A DNA stretch of 43,675 bases from Bacillota bacterium (GTDB lineage Bacteria; Bacillota; Thermosediminibacteria; Thermosediminibacterales; Tepidanaerobacteraceae). The notes under the pieces are model-generated. The model was given only the letters and a program-made list of their open reading frames with translations. It searched no databases and was not told where the DNA came from. The translations under genes were made by a program, and so were the position numbers. Positions within the stretch are counted from its first letter, which is position 1, and the number at the start of each line of letters is the position of its first letter. Positions 15,223 through 24,287 of the stretch are shown here, piece by piece. Location of the stretch: NCBI GenBank assembly GCA_023622055.1, contig JAMNZY010000229.1:1-43675 (forward strand), in the 5' to 3' direction.

Positions 15223-16245
15223 TTATCTTTGTACACGGCCCGATCCATCGCCTTCCATCAGCCTGATTACATCACTTACTGTTGAAAGGTTGAAATCCTG
15301 TTCCATGGTTTGCTTCAAGCAGGAAGCAGCTACTGCAAACTCTATGGCCTTCTGTGGATCAAAGTTATTGTATAAGGCATATATTAATCCAGCTCCAAAG
15401 CTGTCACCACCACCGACGCGGTCTACCAAGTGGATCATGTATTCCTTTGAGTAATATGCTTTTTGATCTGTATAAAGCATGGCAGCCCACTTGTTATCTG
15501 AAGCTGAAATACTGGTTCTAAGAGTAAATGCTACCTTTTTCACACCGTATGTTTCGCTAATTTGCTTAGCAAGTTTACTGTAGGCTTCATAATTTAATTT
15601 TCCTCCGATTACATCGGTATCTTCCGGATGAATACCTAAAGTCATTGCCGCATCTTCTTCATTGCCAATTAAAACATCTACATATTGCACGAGCTTTGTC
15701 ATAACTTCTTGTGCTTTTTCAGGGGTCCAAAGGTTTTTACGGTAATTTAAATCACAGCTAACTGTTATTCCCTTGGCTCTTGCAGCTTTGCATGCATCTT
15801 CACAGATCGCTGGCATATTATCACTTAATGCTGCAGTTATTCCAGTAAAATGTAACCAATCTGCATCCTCTAGAATACTATCCCAGTCAAAATCATCACG
15901 GCTTGCCATTGATAACGAGGAGTATTTACGATCATAGATTACTTTTGAAGGTCTCTGAGATGCTCCACGTTCTAGGTAATAAACTCCAATTCGATCTCCG
16001 CCGTATACAATCCTATCTACGCCTACAGAATACTGGCGGAGTCTAGACAAAGCAACATCGGTAACATCGTTTTTCGGGAGCTTTGTTACAAACTCCGTAT
16101 CAAGGCCGAATCTACTTAAGGATACACATACGTTTGCTTCTGCTCCTGTGTAATTAACATTAAAATCATTTGCCTGTAATAGCTTTAAATATCCATGAGG
16201 TGACAGACGCACCATGAGTTCACCAAAACCTATGATTTTGCCCAT
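15223..16245 (-). CDS. kdgK: 2-keto-3-deoxygluconate kinase-like PfkB sugar kinase
   Basis: A 340-aa ribokinase/PfkB-family kinase. Its N-terminus (GKIIGFGELMVRLSP) and the C-terminal ATP/anion-hole signature DRVGGGDSFGAGLIYAL, with the catalytic Asp, are characteristic, and the N-terminal GELM-R-SP pattern is common in KDG kinases. The gene directly downstream of a KDPG aldolase gene makes phosphorylation of 2-keto-3-deoxygluconate (or an epimer) to KDPG the likely reaction. The start ATG at 16245 has GGAGG eight bases before it; TTG at 16248 is less likely. It is the last gene of an operon with eda and an FAD oxidoreductase. Fructokinase-type specificity cannot be excluded. Confidence 0.85.
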   Translation of the reverse strand: MGKIIGFGELMVRLSPHGYLKLLQANDFNVNYTGAEANVCVSLSRFGLDTEFVTKLPKNDVTDVALSRLRQYSVGVDRIVYGGDRIGVYYLERGASQRPSKVIYDRKYSSLSMASRDDFDWDSILEDADWLHFTGITAALSDNMPAICEDACKAARAKGITVSCDLNYRKNLWTPEKAQEVMTKLVQYVDVLIGNEEDAAMTLGIHPEDTDVIGGKLNYEAYSKLAKQISETYGVKKVAFTLRTSISASDNKWAAMLYTDQKAYYSKEYMIHLVDRVGGGDSFGAGLIYALYNNFDPQKAIEFAVAASCLKQTMEQDFNLSTVSDVIRLMEGDGSGRVQR

Positions 16246-16248
16246 CAA

Positions 16249-16908
16249 TTAAGCCTCCTTACCGTTGTTCTGCGCAATCTCCACAAATACCTTAGCTCGG
16301 TTTGTAAATTCTTCGAAATTACCTGCTTCAATCAACTTTTTGTCAGTTAGCCTACCACTAATACCTGCACCACAAAAACCTGCATTCAGCATATCTGCAA
16401 AGTTTTCTTCATTTACACCGGCGGTTGCTATAAATTTGACGTGACTAATTGGGCCCATAATGTTCTTCATATACTTCAGACCCAAATCTATTACCGGAAA
16501 TATCTTTACATAGTCGGCACCGGCTTGGTCAGCGGCAATTATTTCTGTAGGTGTCATAGCACCAGGTATGGAGATTAATCCTAGTTCCTTGGTACGTTTA
16601 ATTACCTCTAGGTTTACATTGGGGGATATAATATATTCTGCGCCAGCAGATGCGGCAGCTTCAACTTGTTCCACTGTAAGAACAGTACCTGCACCAAACC
16701 TCATTCTGTCACCATATTTTGATTTTAACTCTTTTATGGTATCGGAAGTGTTCTTTATGCAATCAGGGTCTGATTGGTCAAAGGTAACTTCCATCAACTT
16801 GATACCACCCTTTTCTAAGGCATCAGCCAACTTCATCAAATTTTCACCATATAAGCGCCGAACTATAACGATGACCTTATGTTTCTCAATAAATTGTTTT
16901 ATATCCAT
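16249..16908 (-). CDS. eda: KDPG/KHG aldolase
   Basis: A 219-aa class I aldolase that splits 2-keto-3-deoxy-6-phosphogluconate to pyruvate and glyceraldehyde 3-phosphate. Catalytic residues are present: Arg17 (VRR), Glu40 (LMEVTF), the phosphate-binding GAGT (72-75) and Schiff-base Lys135 in DYVKIFP. Full length. GAGGAG lies eight bases before the ATG. It ends right before kdgK (the stop codon adjoins the kdgK start region), so the two steps are translated together. A 130-bp gap to the upstream FAD oxidoreductase shows neither promoter nor terminator, consistent with one transcript. KDPGal or other keto-deoxy-phosphoacids are possible substrates. Confidence 0.92.
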   Translation of the reverse strand: MDIKQFIEKHKVIVIVRRLYGENLMKLADALEKGGIKLMEVTFDQSDPDCIKNTSDTIKELKSKYGDRMRFGAGTVLTVEQVEAAASAGAEYIISPNVNLEVIKRTKELGLISIPGAMTPTEIIAADQAGADYVKIFPVIDLGLKYMKNIMGPISHVKFIATAGVNEENFADMLNAGFCGAGISGRLTDKKLIEAGNFEEFTNRAKVFVEIAQNNGKEA

Positions 16909-17038
16909 AATCTTAACTCCTCACCACTTTTTAACATAATCCAAAACTTCTAAAACAGTCATTTTATCGAGCCAAAATTTCTGTATCGTATTCCGCCAGC
17001 ATTTTTATAACTAGTGTTGCAGATGTTGATTTATGATA

Positions 17039-18388
17039 TTAATTGGGTATATATACATTCTGACTGCGTAAAATATCTTTAACTTTGTTTACGTCTACAT
17101 TGCGGGGAGCAACATTAGATTCCACAGCAAGTGCTGCTGCCACACCACAGGCTTGACCCATAAGCATTGCTGTTGGGATAACACGCAGCATTTCAATTGC
17201 TCCGAAGTCCCCTGAGATACAACGACCCGCAACAAGAAGGTTTTCAATTTTTTTCGGTAAGAAACAGCGATAGGGAACCTGCTTTAAGGAATGGCTTGGA
17301 TCAAAATTTCTATACGGTGGCTGTGCATATACTACCGCATCCTCATAGTTTGCACCTTCAAGTAATTCTTTACGGGTAATCACATATTCACCATCTAGCA
17401 TACGGGATGAGCGGGTTCCAATCTGTGGTGCAGTATCAATAACAACTGCCTCTTCAAAACCAGGCACATTTTCCCTGAAATATTTTATAGTTCTCATCAT
17501 TGCCTTTCGGGTTTCTACTTCCACCTTAATTAAATCATCAATATTTATTGCGCTTCCCTTTGTAGTATTGTTAAACCACACAACATTGTGGATGCTGCTG
17601 CGCATGAAGAATCCCTGGGGCAATATACCGAAGCTATATCCACCTGAAACCCCGTCAATTTCCTTAAGGTCCTGGGAAATCTTCTTTCCGTTTTCAGGAT
17701 TCTCTAAATGCTTCTCTGCCTTTGCCGTATCAACATTTCCCACACGGAAAACGAGTCCTAAGGGCAGATGGCCTTCATTAAAATCAGCACCGGCAGAAGC
17801 AAATACATCACCATCACCTGTACAGTCAATCACTACTTTTGCAAGCACTGCCATACGTCCAGACTTACTTTCGAAGATGGCACCCTTTATCTCATTGTCT
17901 TCCATATAAGCTTTGCTGAACCATGCGTGTAAAAGTAAACGCACACCGGCTTCTTCCGCCATATCATTACATACACATTTCATCATTTCTGGGTCCACCA
18001 CAGGGCTGTAGCGTACAATCTTATCTTCACCGCCTGTGCCTGCCCACTGACGCCATTTTAAAATGTGGTTTATATCTGTACTGCCCCAAATTTCTTTCTC
18101 GGGCCCAATTACACCATCTACTTTCTTCAGGCGTTCCACCAATTCTTCAACGACACCTTTAACTACAAGATTACCTTTACCATCATCCATACAATCCAGT
18201 AGAAGCACATAGCCGCCAGTTGCCATGCCTCCTAAATAGCCATATCTCTCCATCAAGATAACTTTGGCACCTGCCCGAGCTGCACTCACTGCTGCACTAA
18301 ATCCAGCCGGACCGCCTCCTACAACTAAAACATCTGTTTCTGCATATACTGGGATTTTGTGTTCTGCTTCAATTATAAATCCTTGCAT
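17039..18388 (-). CDS. FAD-dependent oxidoreductase (FAD_oxidored family)
   Basis: A 449-aa flavoprotein. The dinucleotide fold starts DVLVVGGGPAGFSAAVSAA (residues 19-37), and is followed by MERYGYLGGMATGG, the flavin-loop pattern of the PF12831-type oxidoreductases. DCTGDGDVFASAGAD and a C-terminal VAGRCISGDFGAIEMLRV are further family marks. The substrate of this family is generally unassigned. The start at 18388 has AAAGGAG eight bases before it; a longer frame from 18427 would place the operator inside the gene. It heads an operon with eda and kdgK and has a perfect LacI-type operator 15 bases before its start. A role in oxidising a sugar acid or cyclitol feeding the KDG branch is inference. 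Confidence 0.82.
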   Translation of the reverse strand: MQGFIIEAEHKIPVYAETDVLVVGGGPAGFSAAVSAARAGAKVILMERYGYLGGMATGGYVLLLDCMDDGKGNLVVKGVVEELVERLKKVDGVIGPEKEIWGSTDINHILKWRQWAGTGGEDKIVRYSPVVDPEMMKCVCNDMAEEAGVRLLLHAWFSKAYMEDNEIKGAIFESKSGRMAVLAKVVIDCTGDGDVFASAGADFNEGHLPLGLVFRVGNVDTAKAEKHLENPENGKKISQDLKEIDGVSGGYSFGILPQGFFMRSSIHNVVWFNNTTKGSAINIDDLIKVEVETRKAMMRTIKYFRENVPGFEEAVVIDTAPQIGTRSSRMLDGEYVITRKELLEGANYEDAVVYAQPPYRNFDPSHSLKQVPYRCFLPKKIENLLVAGRCISGDFGAIEMLRVIPTAMLMGQACGVAAALAVESNVAPRNVDVNKVKDILRSQNVYIPN

Positions 18389-18402
18389 AATCAACACTCC
18401 TT

Positions 18403-18416
18403 TGAAATCGATTACA
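18403..18416 (-). promoter_or_regulatory. LacI-family operator, copy 1 (FAD oxidoreductase operon)
   Basis: TGAAATCGATTACA on the plus strand, a perfect match to TGWAANCGNTNWCA. On the minus strand it lies just upstream of AAAGGAG; a candidate -10 (TATGAT, about 18425) is directly upstream, so bound repressor would block the start of transcription. The same 14 bases occur inverted at 28950-28963. Confidence 0.8.
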
Positions 18417-18477
18417 TTTTTTATCATAATACGAGCTTTTGTTATAGGAAATTTTAAGATACCAAAAGCCCGAATTA

Positions 18478-19176
18478 TTAAGCTCCCAAATATGCTTTTT
18501 GAATATTGGGGTTATTTAATAATTCTTTAGAATCGCCTTCTGTTTTTATAATGCCATTTTCAAGAACATAGCAATAATCACTCAAAGCCATTGCCTGTTT
18601 TGCATTCTGTTCTATCAACAGGATGGTCATATTTTGCTGCTCATTAATTGTTTTAATAAGTTTAAAAACTTGTTTCACAATGACTGGTGCTAGCCCCATG
18701 GAAGGCTCGTCAAACATAATCACCTTGGGATTTGCCATTAAAGCACGAGCAACCGCTAACATCTGCTGCTCTCCGCCAGACAAAGTACCAGCCTGCTGGT
18801 GTTTACGCTGACCTAAAATAGGAAATAGATTATATATCTCATCTTGCTTTTCCTTAAGACCCTTGTACCCTTTCGGGTCTGCAATAACTAAGTTTTCTTC
18901 AACGGTTAATCCAGCAAAAATCTTTCTTCCTTCCGGAACCTGTACTATGCCTTTTCGTACCCGATGGTGTGACTGGGGAGGCAATTTTTCTCCCTCAAAT
19001 AGGATTTCACCACTTTTTATTTTTACAAGGCCAGATATGGCATTGAGTAATGAAGTTTTTCCAGCACCATTAGAGCCAATAACACAAACAATCTTTCCCT
19101 TTGGGACTTCAATGGATATATCCTGTAGAGCAGTGACATAGCCATAACTAACCGATACATTCTTTAAACTGAGCAT
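18478..19176 (-). CDS. livF: Branched-chain-amino-acid-type ABC transporter ATPase LivF
   Basis: A 232-aa ATP-binding subunit. Walker A GSNGAGKT (34-41), signature LSGGEQQMLAVARAL near 135-149 and Walker B VIMFDEPSMGLAPVI near 156-170 are intact, and the length fits LivF. The start overlaps the livG stop by one base (TAATG). It is the final gene of the importer operon; a 90-bp gap with an operator separates it from the FAD oxidoreductase. The Liv family carries branched-chain amino acids but also aromatic and other carboxylates and urea, so the operon setting argues for an acid other than leucine. Confidence 0.93.
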   Translation of the reverse strand: MLSLKNVSVSYGYVTALQDISIEVPKGKIVCVIGSNGAGKTSLLNAISGLVKIKSGEILFEGEKLPPQSHHRVRKGIVQVPEGRKIFAGLTVEENLVIADPKGYKGLKEKQDEIYNLFPILGQRKHQQAGTLSGGEQQMLAVARALMANPKVIMFDEPSMGLAPVIVKQVFKLIKTINEQQNMTILLIEQNAKQAMALSDYCYVLENGIIKTEGDSKELLNNPNIQKAYLGA

Positions 19177-19943
19177 TATTCGTCATCCTCCCCCATGTAT
19201 GCCTTGATAACTTCTTCGTTGGCTTGAATCTCCTCCGAGGTACCTTCGGCAAGGAGCTCACCAAAATTCAATACGTAAATCTTCTTGGACAAGCTGTGAA
19301 CCACTTGGAGGCGATGCTCAATTAATAAAATGGTTAAATCAAACTTTTCCTGGACGCGATGTAGCAGCTCGATGAATTCTTCCGTTTCAGTTAAATTTAA
19401 GCCTGCCGCAGGTTCATCCAAGAGAAGAAGTTTCGGGTCACTAGCCAGTGCTCTAGCCAGTTCTACTTTACGCTGCATCCCATAAGGGAGACTGCCAGGT
19501 TTCTCATAAGCATACTTTGCCAGGCCTACTAACTCAAGACATTCCATGCTTTTTTCTGCATTTTGTTTGTCAAATTTTCTTTTTTTTGGTGACCCTATTA
19601 TCGCATCAAATAAATTATATCTGGCACGGGAGTCCAATGCAGTTTGCACATTACGTAATACATCCAATTGTCCAAACAAACGTATATTCTGGAAGGTACG
19701 TGACATTCCTAATAAGGATATTTCGTGTTGTTCTAAACCGGTAATATCTTGACCGTCAAAAATAACTGTACCTGAAGTGGGTTTATAGACACCCGAGATT
19801 ATATTAAAAAAAGTTGTTTTGCCAGCACCGTTTGGGCCTATAATACTTGTAACACCGCCTTTTTCGATGGTTAATGAAACATTTTGAACAGCCTTAACAC
19901 CACCGAAATTCAACGATAGATTCTTTACTTCTACAATATTCAT
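19176..19943 (-). CDS. livG: Branched-chain-amino-acid-type ABC transporter ATPase LivG
   Basis: A 255-aa ATP-binding subunit. Walker A GPNGAGKTT (36-44), the LivG-type signature LPYGMQRKVELARAL in place of LSGGQ, and Walker B LLLLDEPAAGLN are present. The ATG at 19943 follows GGGAGGGGG and overlaps the livM stop by four bases (ATGA); a TTG 15 bases upstream lies before that ribosome site and is unlikely. With LivF it powers the LivHM channel at the inner face of the membrane. Confidence 0.93.
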   Translation of the reverse strand: MNIVEVKNLSLNFGGVKAVQNVSLTIEKGGVTSIIGPNGAGKTTFFNIISGVYKPTSGTVIFDGQDITGLEQHEISLLGMSRTFQNIRLFGQLDVLRNVQTALDSRARYNLFDAIIGSPKKRKFDKQNAEKSMECLELVGLAKYAYEKPGSLPYGMQRKVELARALASDPKLLLLDEPAAGLNLTETEEFIELLHRVQEKFDLTILLIEHRLQVVHSLSKKIYVLNFGELLAEGTSEEIQANEEVIKAYMGEDDE

Positions 19944-20818
19944 TTTTCCCCCTCCCAAACGGTTGGTTTTTTGGTCAATTTTCTTTTGATTTTCTTAAAA
20001 ATATCTCCTACTTCGTTTTCACCAAAAAGGCCCTGTGGTAAAAAGTTAACGACTAAAATAACGATAAGACATTGTAGAATAATGCGGCCAGAGCTTGAAA
20101 ATCTCAATGCCTCTGGAAGGATACCAAATATAAGGCCTGAGACCGTTGAGCCGCTTAAACTATTAATACCACCTACAAATACCGTACTAATCCAGTTGAT
20201 TGTGCGGTTGACTCCAAAGGCGAGAGGTTCTACATAAGTAGTTGAATAAGCCAGCAAACAACCGGACATTGCAGTAATTCCTCCGGCTATAACAAATACT
20301 AACAATTTTACACGGGCTACGTTAATACCCATAGCAGCAGCCGAAATTTCATCATTTTTAACAGCAATACATTGACGACCAAATTTAGAATTTTTGAAGT
20401 TAACCACAAATAAAATAGTCAAAATGAGTATGAGTAATCCCCAATATAGGTTTATCTTACGAGGAATCCCTGTAATACCTAAAGCACCACCTGTTATGTT
20501 ATTCATGTTATTAAGCAGTGCAACGATAGCTTCCCCGAAACCAAGGGTGACCAAAGCTATATAGTCTCTCCTTAGCTTTATACATGGCATACCGACAAAT
20601 AATGCACAAATCATGCCTGCAAGTATTGAAAGCACTAAACATACACCCATTGGGACATCTGCCCTTGTCGCAATCATACCAGTTACATAAGCACCAATAC
20701 ACATAAAGGACGCCTGACCCATGGAAAATATTCCAGTAAGACCTAACAGCAGATACATAGACAGTATTGCAACTAAGTCAACGGTTATTGATGTTAATAC
20801 TGTTATATAATATGACAT
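19940..20818 (-). CDS. livM: ABC transporter permease LivM
   Basis: A 292-aa integral membrane protein with about eight hydrophobic segments. It contains the LivM-type GxxxGxxxxGIPR stretch (GALGITGIPRKI, near 113-124) and the GQCIAVKNDEISAAAMGINVAR cytoplasmic loop, which couples to the ATPases. Translation starts at an ATG after GGAGGAAAGG. It overlaps livG by four bases. Its place between livH and livG is the usual order of a complete importer. Confidence 0.92.
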   Translation of the reverse strand: MSYYITVLTSITVDLVAILSMYLLLGLTGIFSMGQASFMCIGAYVTGMIATRADVPMGVCLVLSILAGMICALFVGMPCIKLRRDYIALVTLGFGEAIVALLNNMNNITGGALGITGIPRKINLYWGLLILILTILFVVNFKNSKFGRQCIAVKNDEISAAAMGINVARVKLLVFVIAGGITAMSGCLLAYSTTYVEPLAFGVNRTINWISTVFVGGINSLSGSTVSGLIFGILPEALRFSSSGRIILQCLIVILVVNFLPQGLFGENEVGDIFKKIKRKLTKKPTVWEGEK

Positions 20819-20836
20819 ATCCTTTCCTCCTTCCTA

Positions 20837-21712
20837 TTACACCTTCTCTAGCGTAAATTTGCCGCTGATACCTTGTGGACGAACTAATAGAAATATTATA
20901 GAAAACAGGAAGGTGAATACAGGCATTAAACTGGCACCAACAAAGTTTGTAAGGAAAACTTCAGCAACGCCTAATAAAAGTCCACCATATAGTGCTCCAG
21001 AAATGTTGCCGAGCCCACCTAATATCGAGGCAATCATACCTTTGAATACTAGCGCATTGAGCTGTGGGTATAAAGAATAGGATATTCCTAGAAACATGCC
21101 TGCCACACCGGCTAAACATCCTGAAATCATAAAAGTAACTGCTATAACGAAGGAAGCATTTATTCCCATTAATTGCGTAGTGTTTGCGTCCATTGACAAC
21201 GCACGAATCGATATTCCCAACCTGGTTTTATATAAAACATACATCAGAACAACAATACAGATTGTGGAAAAAACTAGCATCATTAAATCTGTTACACCAA
21301 CTGTAAAATTGCCGATTTTTACAAAACTCGTTGTAAAGAATTTGGGGTATGAATAATAGGTGCTTGAAAATGTAATAACTATGATATTCTGCAACAATGT
21401 GCCTAATGTTGCACTTGACACAAAAAGAAGCATAACATTTCCGTCACTTTTACGAATGCGATCAAACCCAATATACTGCACCACAACTGCTACTAATGCA
21501 CCAAAAACGGATACCATGAGTAATGTAGGGAAAAATCCAAGGTTTAGCTTTGTTGATAGCACATAGCCAAAGTACGCACTAACAACCATGACGCCGCCAT
21601 GAGAGAAGTTTGAAAACTTTAAAATGCTAAAAATAAGTGTAAATCCTATTGCTATAACCGAATAGACAGAACCCAGCGAAATACCGTTGATTAGTAATTG
21701 TATATAATACAT
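20837..21712 (-). CDS. livH: ABC transporter permease LivH
   Basis: A 291-aa permease that pairs with LivM. The chosen ATG at 21712 has AAAGGTGA seven bases before it and gives the typical N-terminus MYYIQLLINGISLGSVYSVI; a longer frame from 21784 would run through the intercistronic hairpin. The SIRALSMDANTTQLMGIN loop near residue 185 is the ATPase-coupling segment. About eight membrane spans. It lies 18 bases before livM. Confidence 0.92.
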   Translation of the reverse strand: MYYIQLLINGISLGSVYSVIAIGFTLIFSILKFSNFSHGGVMVVSAYFGYVLSTKLNLGFFPTLLMVSVFGALVAVVVQYIGFDRIRKSDGNVMLLFVSSATLGTLLQNIIVITFSSTYYSYPKFFTTSFVKIGNFTVGVTDLMMLVFSTICIVVLMYVLYKTRLGISIRALSMDANTTQLMGINASFVIAVTFMISGCLAGVAGMFLGISYSLYPQLNALVFKGMIASILGGLGNISGALYGGLLLGVAEVFLTNFVGASLMPVFTFLFSIIFLLVRPQGISGKFTLEKV

Positions 21713-21745
21713 ATGGGATTCACCTTTCAACCTTTTATATGAGTG

Positions 21746-21786
21746 TAATGCCGGCAACCGGTAATACAGAGAGATTGCCGGCATTA
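21746..21786 (-). other. Intercistronic hairpin between livK and livH
   Basis: TAATGCCGGCAA (21746-21757) and TTGCCGGCATTA (21775-21786) form a 12-bp stem with a 17-base loop, 32 bases after the livK stop. There is no T-tract on the minus strand, so it is more likely an mRNA-stabilising or partial attenuating stem, allowing more binding protein than permease to be made. Confidence 0.7.
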
Positions 21787-21817
21787 AAACAACTATATTA
21801 TATTTTTAATATTTTAT

Positions 21818-23029
21818 TTAATTCGCTTCGTAATAACCTATGGTTTCTAATTTTCCATTAGTAATTTTACAAATTACCATTCCTAGATCCTTGGGAGCAT
21901 GGGTCTTAGGATCCATTGTGTAATTATCAGATACAAGTATTTTCAGATTCTGAATCTTATTCTCTAAAGCATCACGGATTGCTTCAGGATCTGCTGAACC
22001 GGCTGCTTCAATTGCGGCTTTTAAAATATACATGGCGTCGTAGCCATTAACTGATTTAACAGTAGCATCCTCACCATAAGCTTCCCTATAAGCAGCATTT
22101 AATTTTGCAACACGTTCCGACTTCATATCAGCAACTGCCTGGAAGTAAGCATTTACATCTTCAGGGTTGTTAATCAAGGACAGGAATGGATCTGCCATGT
22201 CCATTGCTCCTACATATGGTAAACCGATTCCATTTTGGGATGCCTGATTAGCAAGCAGTACGAGTTGTGTTGTTGTAATTGGGCAATAAATGAATTCTGC
22301 TCCAGCATCTTTCATTTTGTAAAGCTGAGTCTTATAATCCTGATCATTTTTGTTACAAGTTTCTATTATTGTAACCTCATTACCTAATTCTTTCCAGAAT
22401 TCAATAAAAGCTTCTGAATTGGCAACAGAATAAGCGTTTGACTGGTCATAAAATACTGCAGCTTTTTTCAAATCAGTATTTTCATTCACATAGTGTGCAA
22501 TTATGTTTGCTTGTGCAACAGCGTTTGGCTGAGAAACTAAGAACATATAAGGATAGGGCTCACCTGTAGCAACATTCATAGTTGCACGGGGATCTGAAGG
22601 CATTCCTAATACAGGAATTTTCTCTACACCACTTACCTCGATCAATGCCATACAAATCGAAGAGGCATCACTTGTGATGACTGCACTTACATTGTCGACA
22701 TTACATAGACGAGTATATGCGTTGATAGTTTCTTGAGCATCGTTGCGGTTGTCATAAACCTTATAGACTACCTTTTTGCCTAAAATGCCACCTGCTTCGT
22801 TAATTTCTTTAACAGCCAGCTCAACGCCTCTATTAATGGCATTTCCAAGAACAGAACGATCTGCTGAAAGGTCGTTTACTCCACCGATTAAGATAACATC
22901 CTCTTCTCCTGCTTCTGTTGTTTCTGTTGTTTCCTGTGGGGTAGCTTCATTATTGCTAGAACCACACCCCACCAAAGAGGCAACCATTAGCACAATAATA
23001 AAGATTGCCAGCAACTTTCTCATTTCCAT
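21818..23029 (-). CDS. livK: Substrate-binding lipoprotein of the Liv-type importer
   Basis: A 403-aa extracytoplasmic binding protein. A lipoprotein signal peptide ends at LVGC with the lipidated Cys22, followed by a serine/threonine/glutamate linker to about residue 43. The periplasmic-binding type I fold then begins (VILIGGVNDLSADRSVLG). In leucine-binding proteins the ligand carboxylate is held by a Ser/Thr group like the TSDASS segment near residue 121, so a carboxylated ligand is plausible. The start follows AGGGAGAGGG; ATG codons 1 and 3 are both possible. It is the fifth-from-last gene of the MaoC-like/CoA-transferase/livKHMGF operon. The ligand is unknown. Confidence 0.9.
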   Translation of the reverse strand: MEMRKLLAIFIIVLMVASLVGCGSSNNEATPQETTETTEAGEEDVILIGGVNDLSADRSVLGNAINRGVELAVKEINEAGGILGKKVVYKVYDNRNDAQETINAYTRLCNVDNVSAVITSDASSICMALIEVSGVEKIPVLGMPSDPRATMNVATGEPYPYMFLVSQPNAVAQANIIAHYVNENTDLKKAAVFYDQSNAYSVANSEAFIEFWKELGNEVTIIETCNKNDQDYKTQLYKMKDAGAEFIYCPITTTQLVLLANQASQNGIGLPYVGAMDMADPFLSLINNPEDVNAYFQAVADMKSERVAKLNAAYREAYGEDATVKSVNGYDAMYILKAAIEAAGSADPEAIRDALENKIQNLKILVSDNYTMDPKTHAPKDLGMVICKITNGKLETIGYYEAN

Positions 23030-23094
23030 TTTTCCCTCTCCCTCTTTCTTATATAATTTTTATAATTATTTTGATTAATGGGTAGGTCCATCAA

Positions 23095-24285
23095 TCAAAA
23101 TAATTGCCTTTTTTTAAATTCTTGAATTTGTTCTTCTGTGTATCCTAACTCTTTTAAAATGCTTTCATTGTCTTCTCCCAGTACTGGGGGGCTTTTGCGT
23201 ATTTCAGCAGGTGTCTCACTTAAGGTTATCGGGCAGGCAATAACTCTAATATCACCAGCCTTTGGATGATGGATTGTCTGAATAATGTTGCTATGAACAA
23301 CCTGAGGGTCTTTTACTACCTCATCATATCTGTTTACTTTTGCACACCAGAAACCCGCTTCCTGTAATTTTTCAATCCAGTATTCCGTCGTCTGCTTTTT
23401 AATGCCGGCTGCTACTATGGGATATATTTCATTGCGGTTTTTTAACATTTCAGCCTTATCTTTCGCCAGATGCCTTATGCTTTCTATACCTACTATTTCG
23501 CAGAACAAGTCTATTTTCTCAGGAGGCACATTGGATATACCCATATACCCATTCTTGGTCTCATAGATTCCATAAGGTGCTTCACTATGCACCTGAGAGG
23601 AATACCCCTTGGGTCTTTGCGGGAGTTCTCCAGTGTTAAGATAATATGTTAATTCCTGGCATTGCATATGTAATGCTGAGCTTAACAGATTGACTTCAAC
23701 AAACTGCCCAGAACCGCCTTTCATCCGGTTGATTAAGGCAGCTTGAATCCCATTTGCCAACAAAGATGCACTGTACATGTCTATCAAAAAGGTGCCTCCG
23801 GACATTGGTGGCCCATCAGGACCTACAATCGTTGTATATCCACTTAAGCATTGGGCTAAAAAGTCTTGTCCGGGTAAGTCTGCATATGGCCCTGAGCTGC
23901 CGTATCCTACGGCTTGGGCAAAAATTATATTTGGATTGATTTTTTTTGCATCCTCATATCCAAATCCGAGCTTGTCCAAAACTCCTGGGCGGAAATTGGT
24001 AACAATCACGTCAACCTCTTTTATTAATTTATAAATAATCTCTTTAGCCTCTGGTTTCTTCAAATCTAGTGACAAGCTGCGTTTGTTTCTGTTCATTGCC
24101 AGGAAATAAGGGCTCTCTCCACCTAGGCGATCTGGTGACGCTAAATGAGTACGATTAAAATCTCCCGTTCCAGGGCGTTCAATGTTTATAATCTCCGCTC
24201 CAAGATCTCCTAACAGTTGTAATGCAAAAGGGGCTTGTGCAAAATGTGTAAAACCTAAAATTTTGACTCCATCCAATGCACCCAT
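23095..24285 (-). CDS. Class III CoA-transferase (CaiB/BaiF/Frc family), copy 1
   Basis: A 396-aa family III transferase, which moves CoA between carboxylic acids through enzyme-bound anhydride and thioester intermediates. The catalytic aspartate is Asp169 in GGTFLIDMYSA, and the N-terminal GFTHFAQAPFALQLLGDLGA and RNKRSLSLDLK segments are typical. Full length. The ribosome site AGAGGG sits in the last codons of the MaoC-like gene, two bases upstream. It is paralogous to the gene at 27462: most of the sequence aligns without large gaps. Sitting directly upstream of livK, it probably activates the imported acid. Confidence 0.9.
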   Translation of the reverse strand: MGALDGVKILGFTHFAQAPFALQLLGDLGAEIINIERPGTGDFNRTHLASPDRLGGESPYFLAMNRNKRSLSLDLKKPEAKEIIYKLIKEVDVIVTNFRPGVLDKLGFGYEDAKKINPNIIFAQAVGYGSSGPYADLPGQDFLAQCLSGYTTIVGPDGPPMSGGTFLIDMYSASLLANGIQAALINRMKGGSGQFVEVNLLSSALHMQCQELTYYLNTGELPQRPKGYSSQVHSEAPYGIYETKNGYMGISNVPPEKIDLFCEIVGIESIRHLAKDKAEMLKNRNEIYPIVAAGIKKQTTEYWIEKLQEAGFWCAKVNRYDEVVKDPQVVHSNIIQTIHHPKAGDIRVIACPITLSETPAEIRKSPPVLGEDNESILKELGYTEEQIQEFKKRQLF

Positions 24286-24287
24286 AT

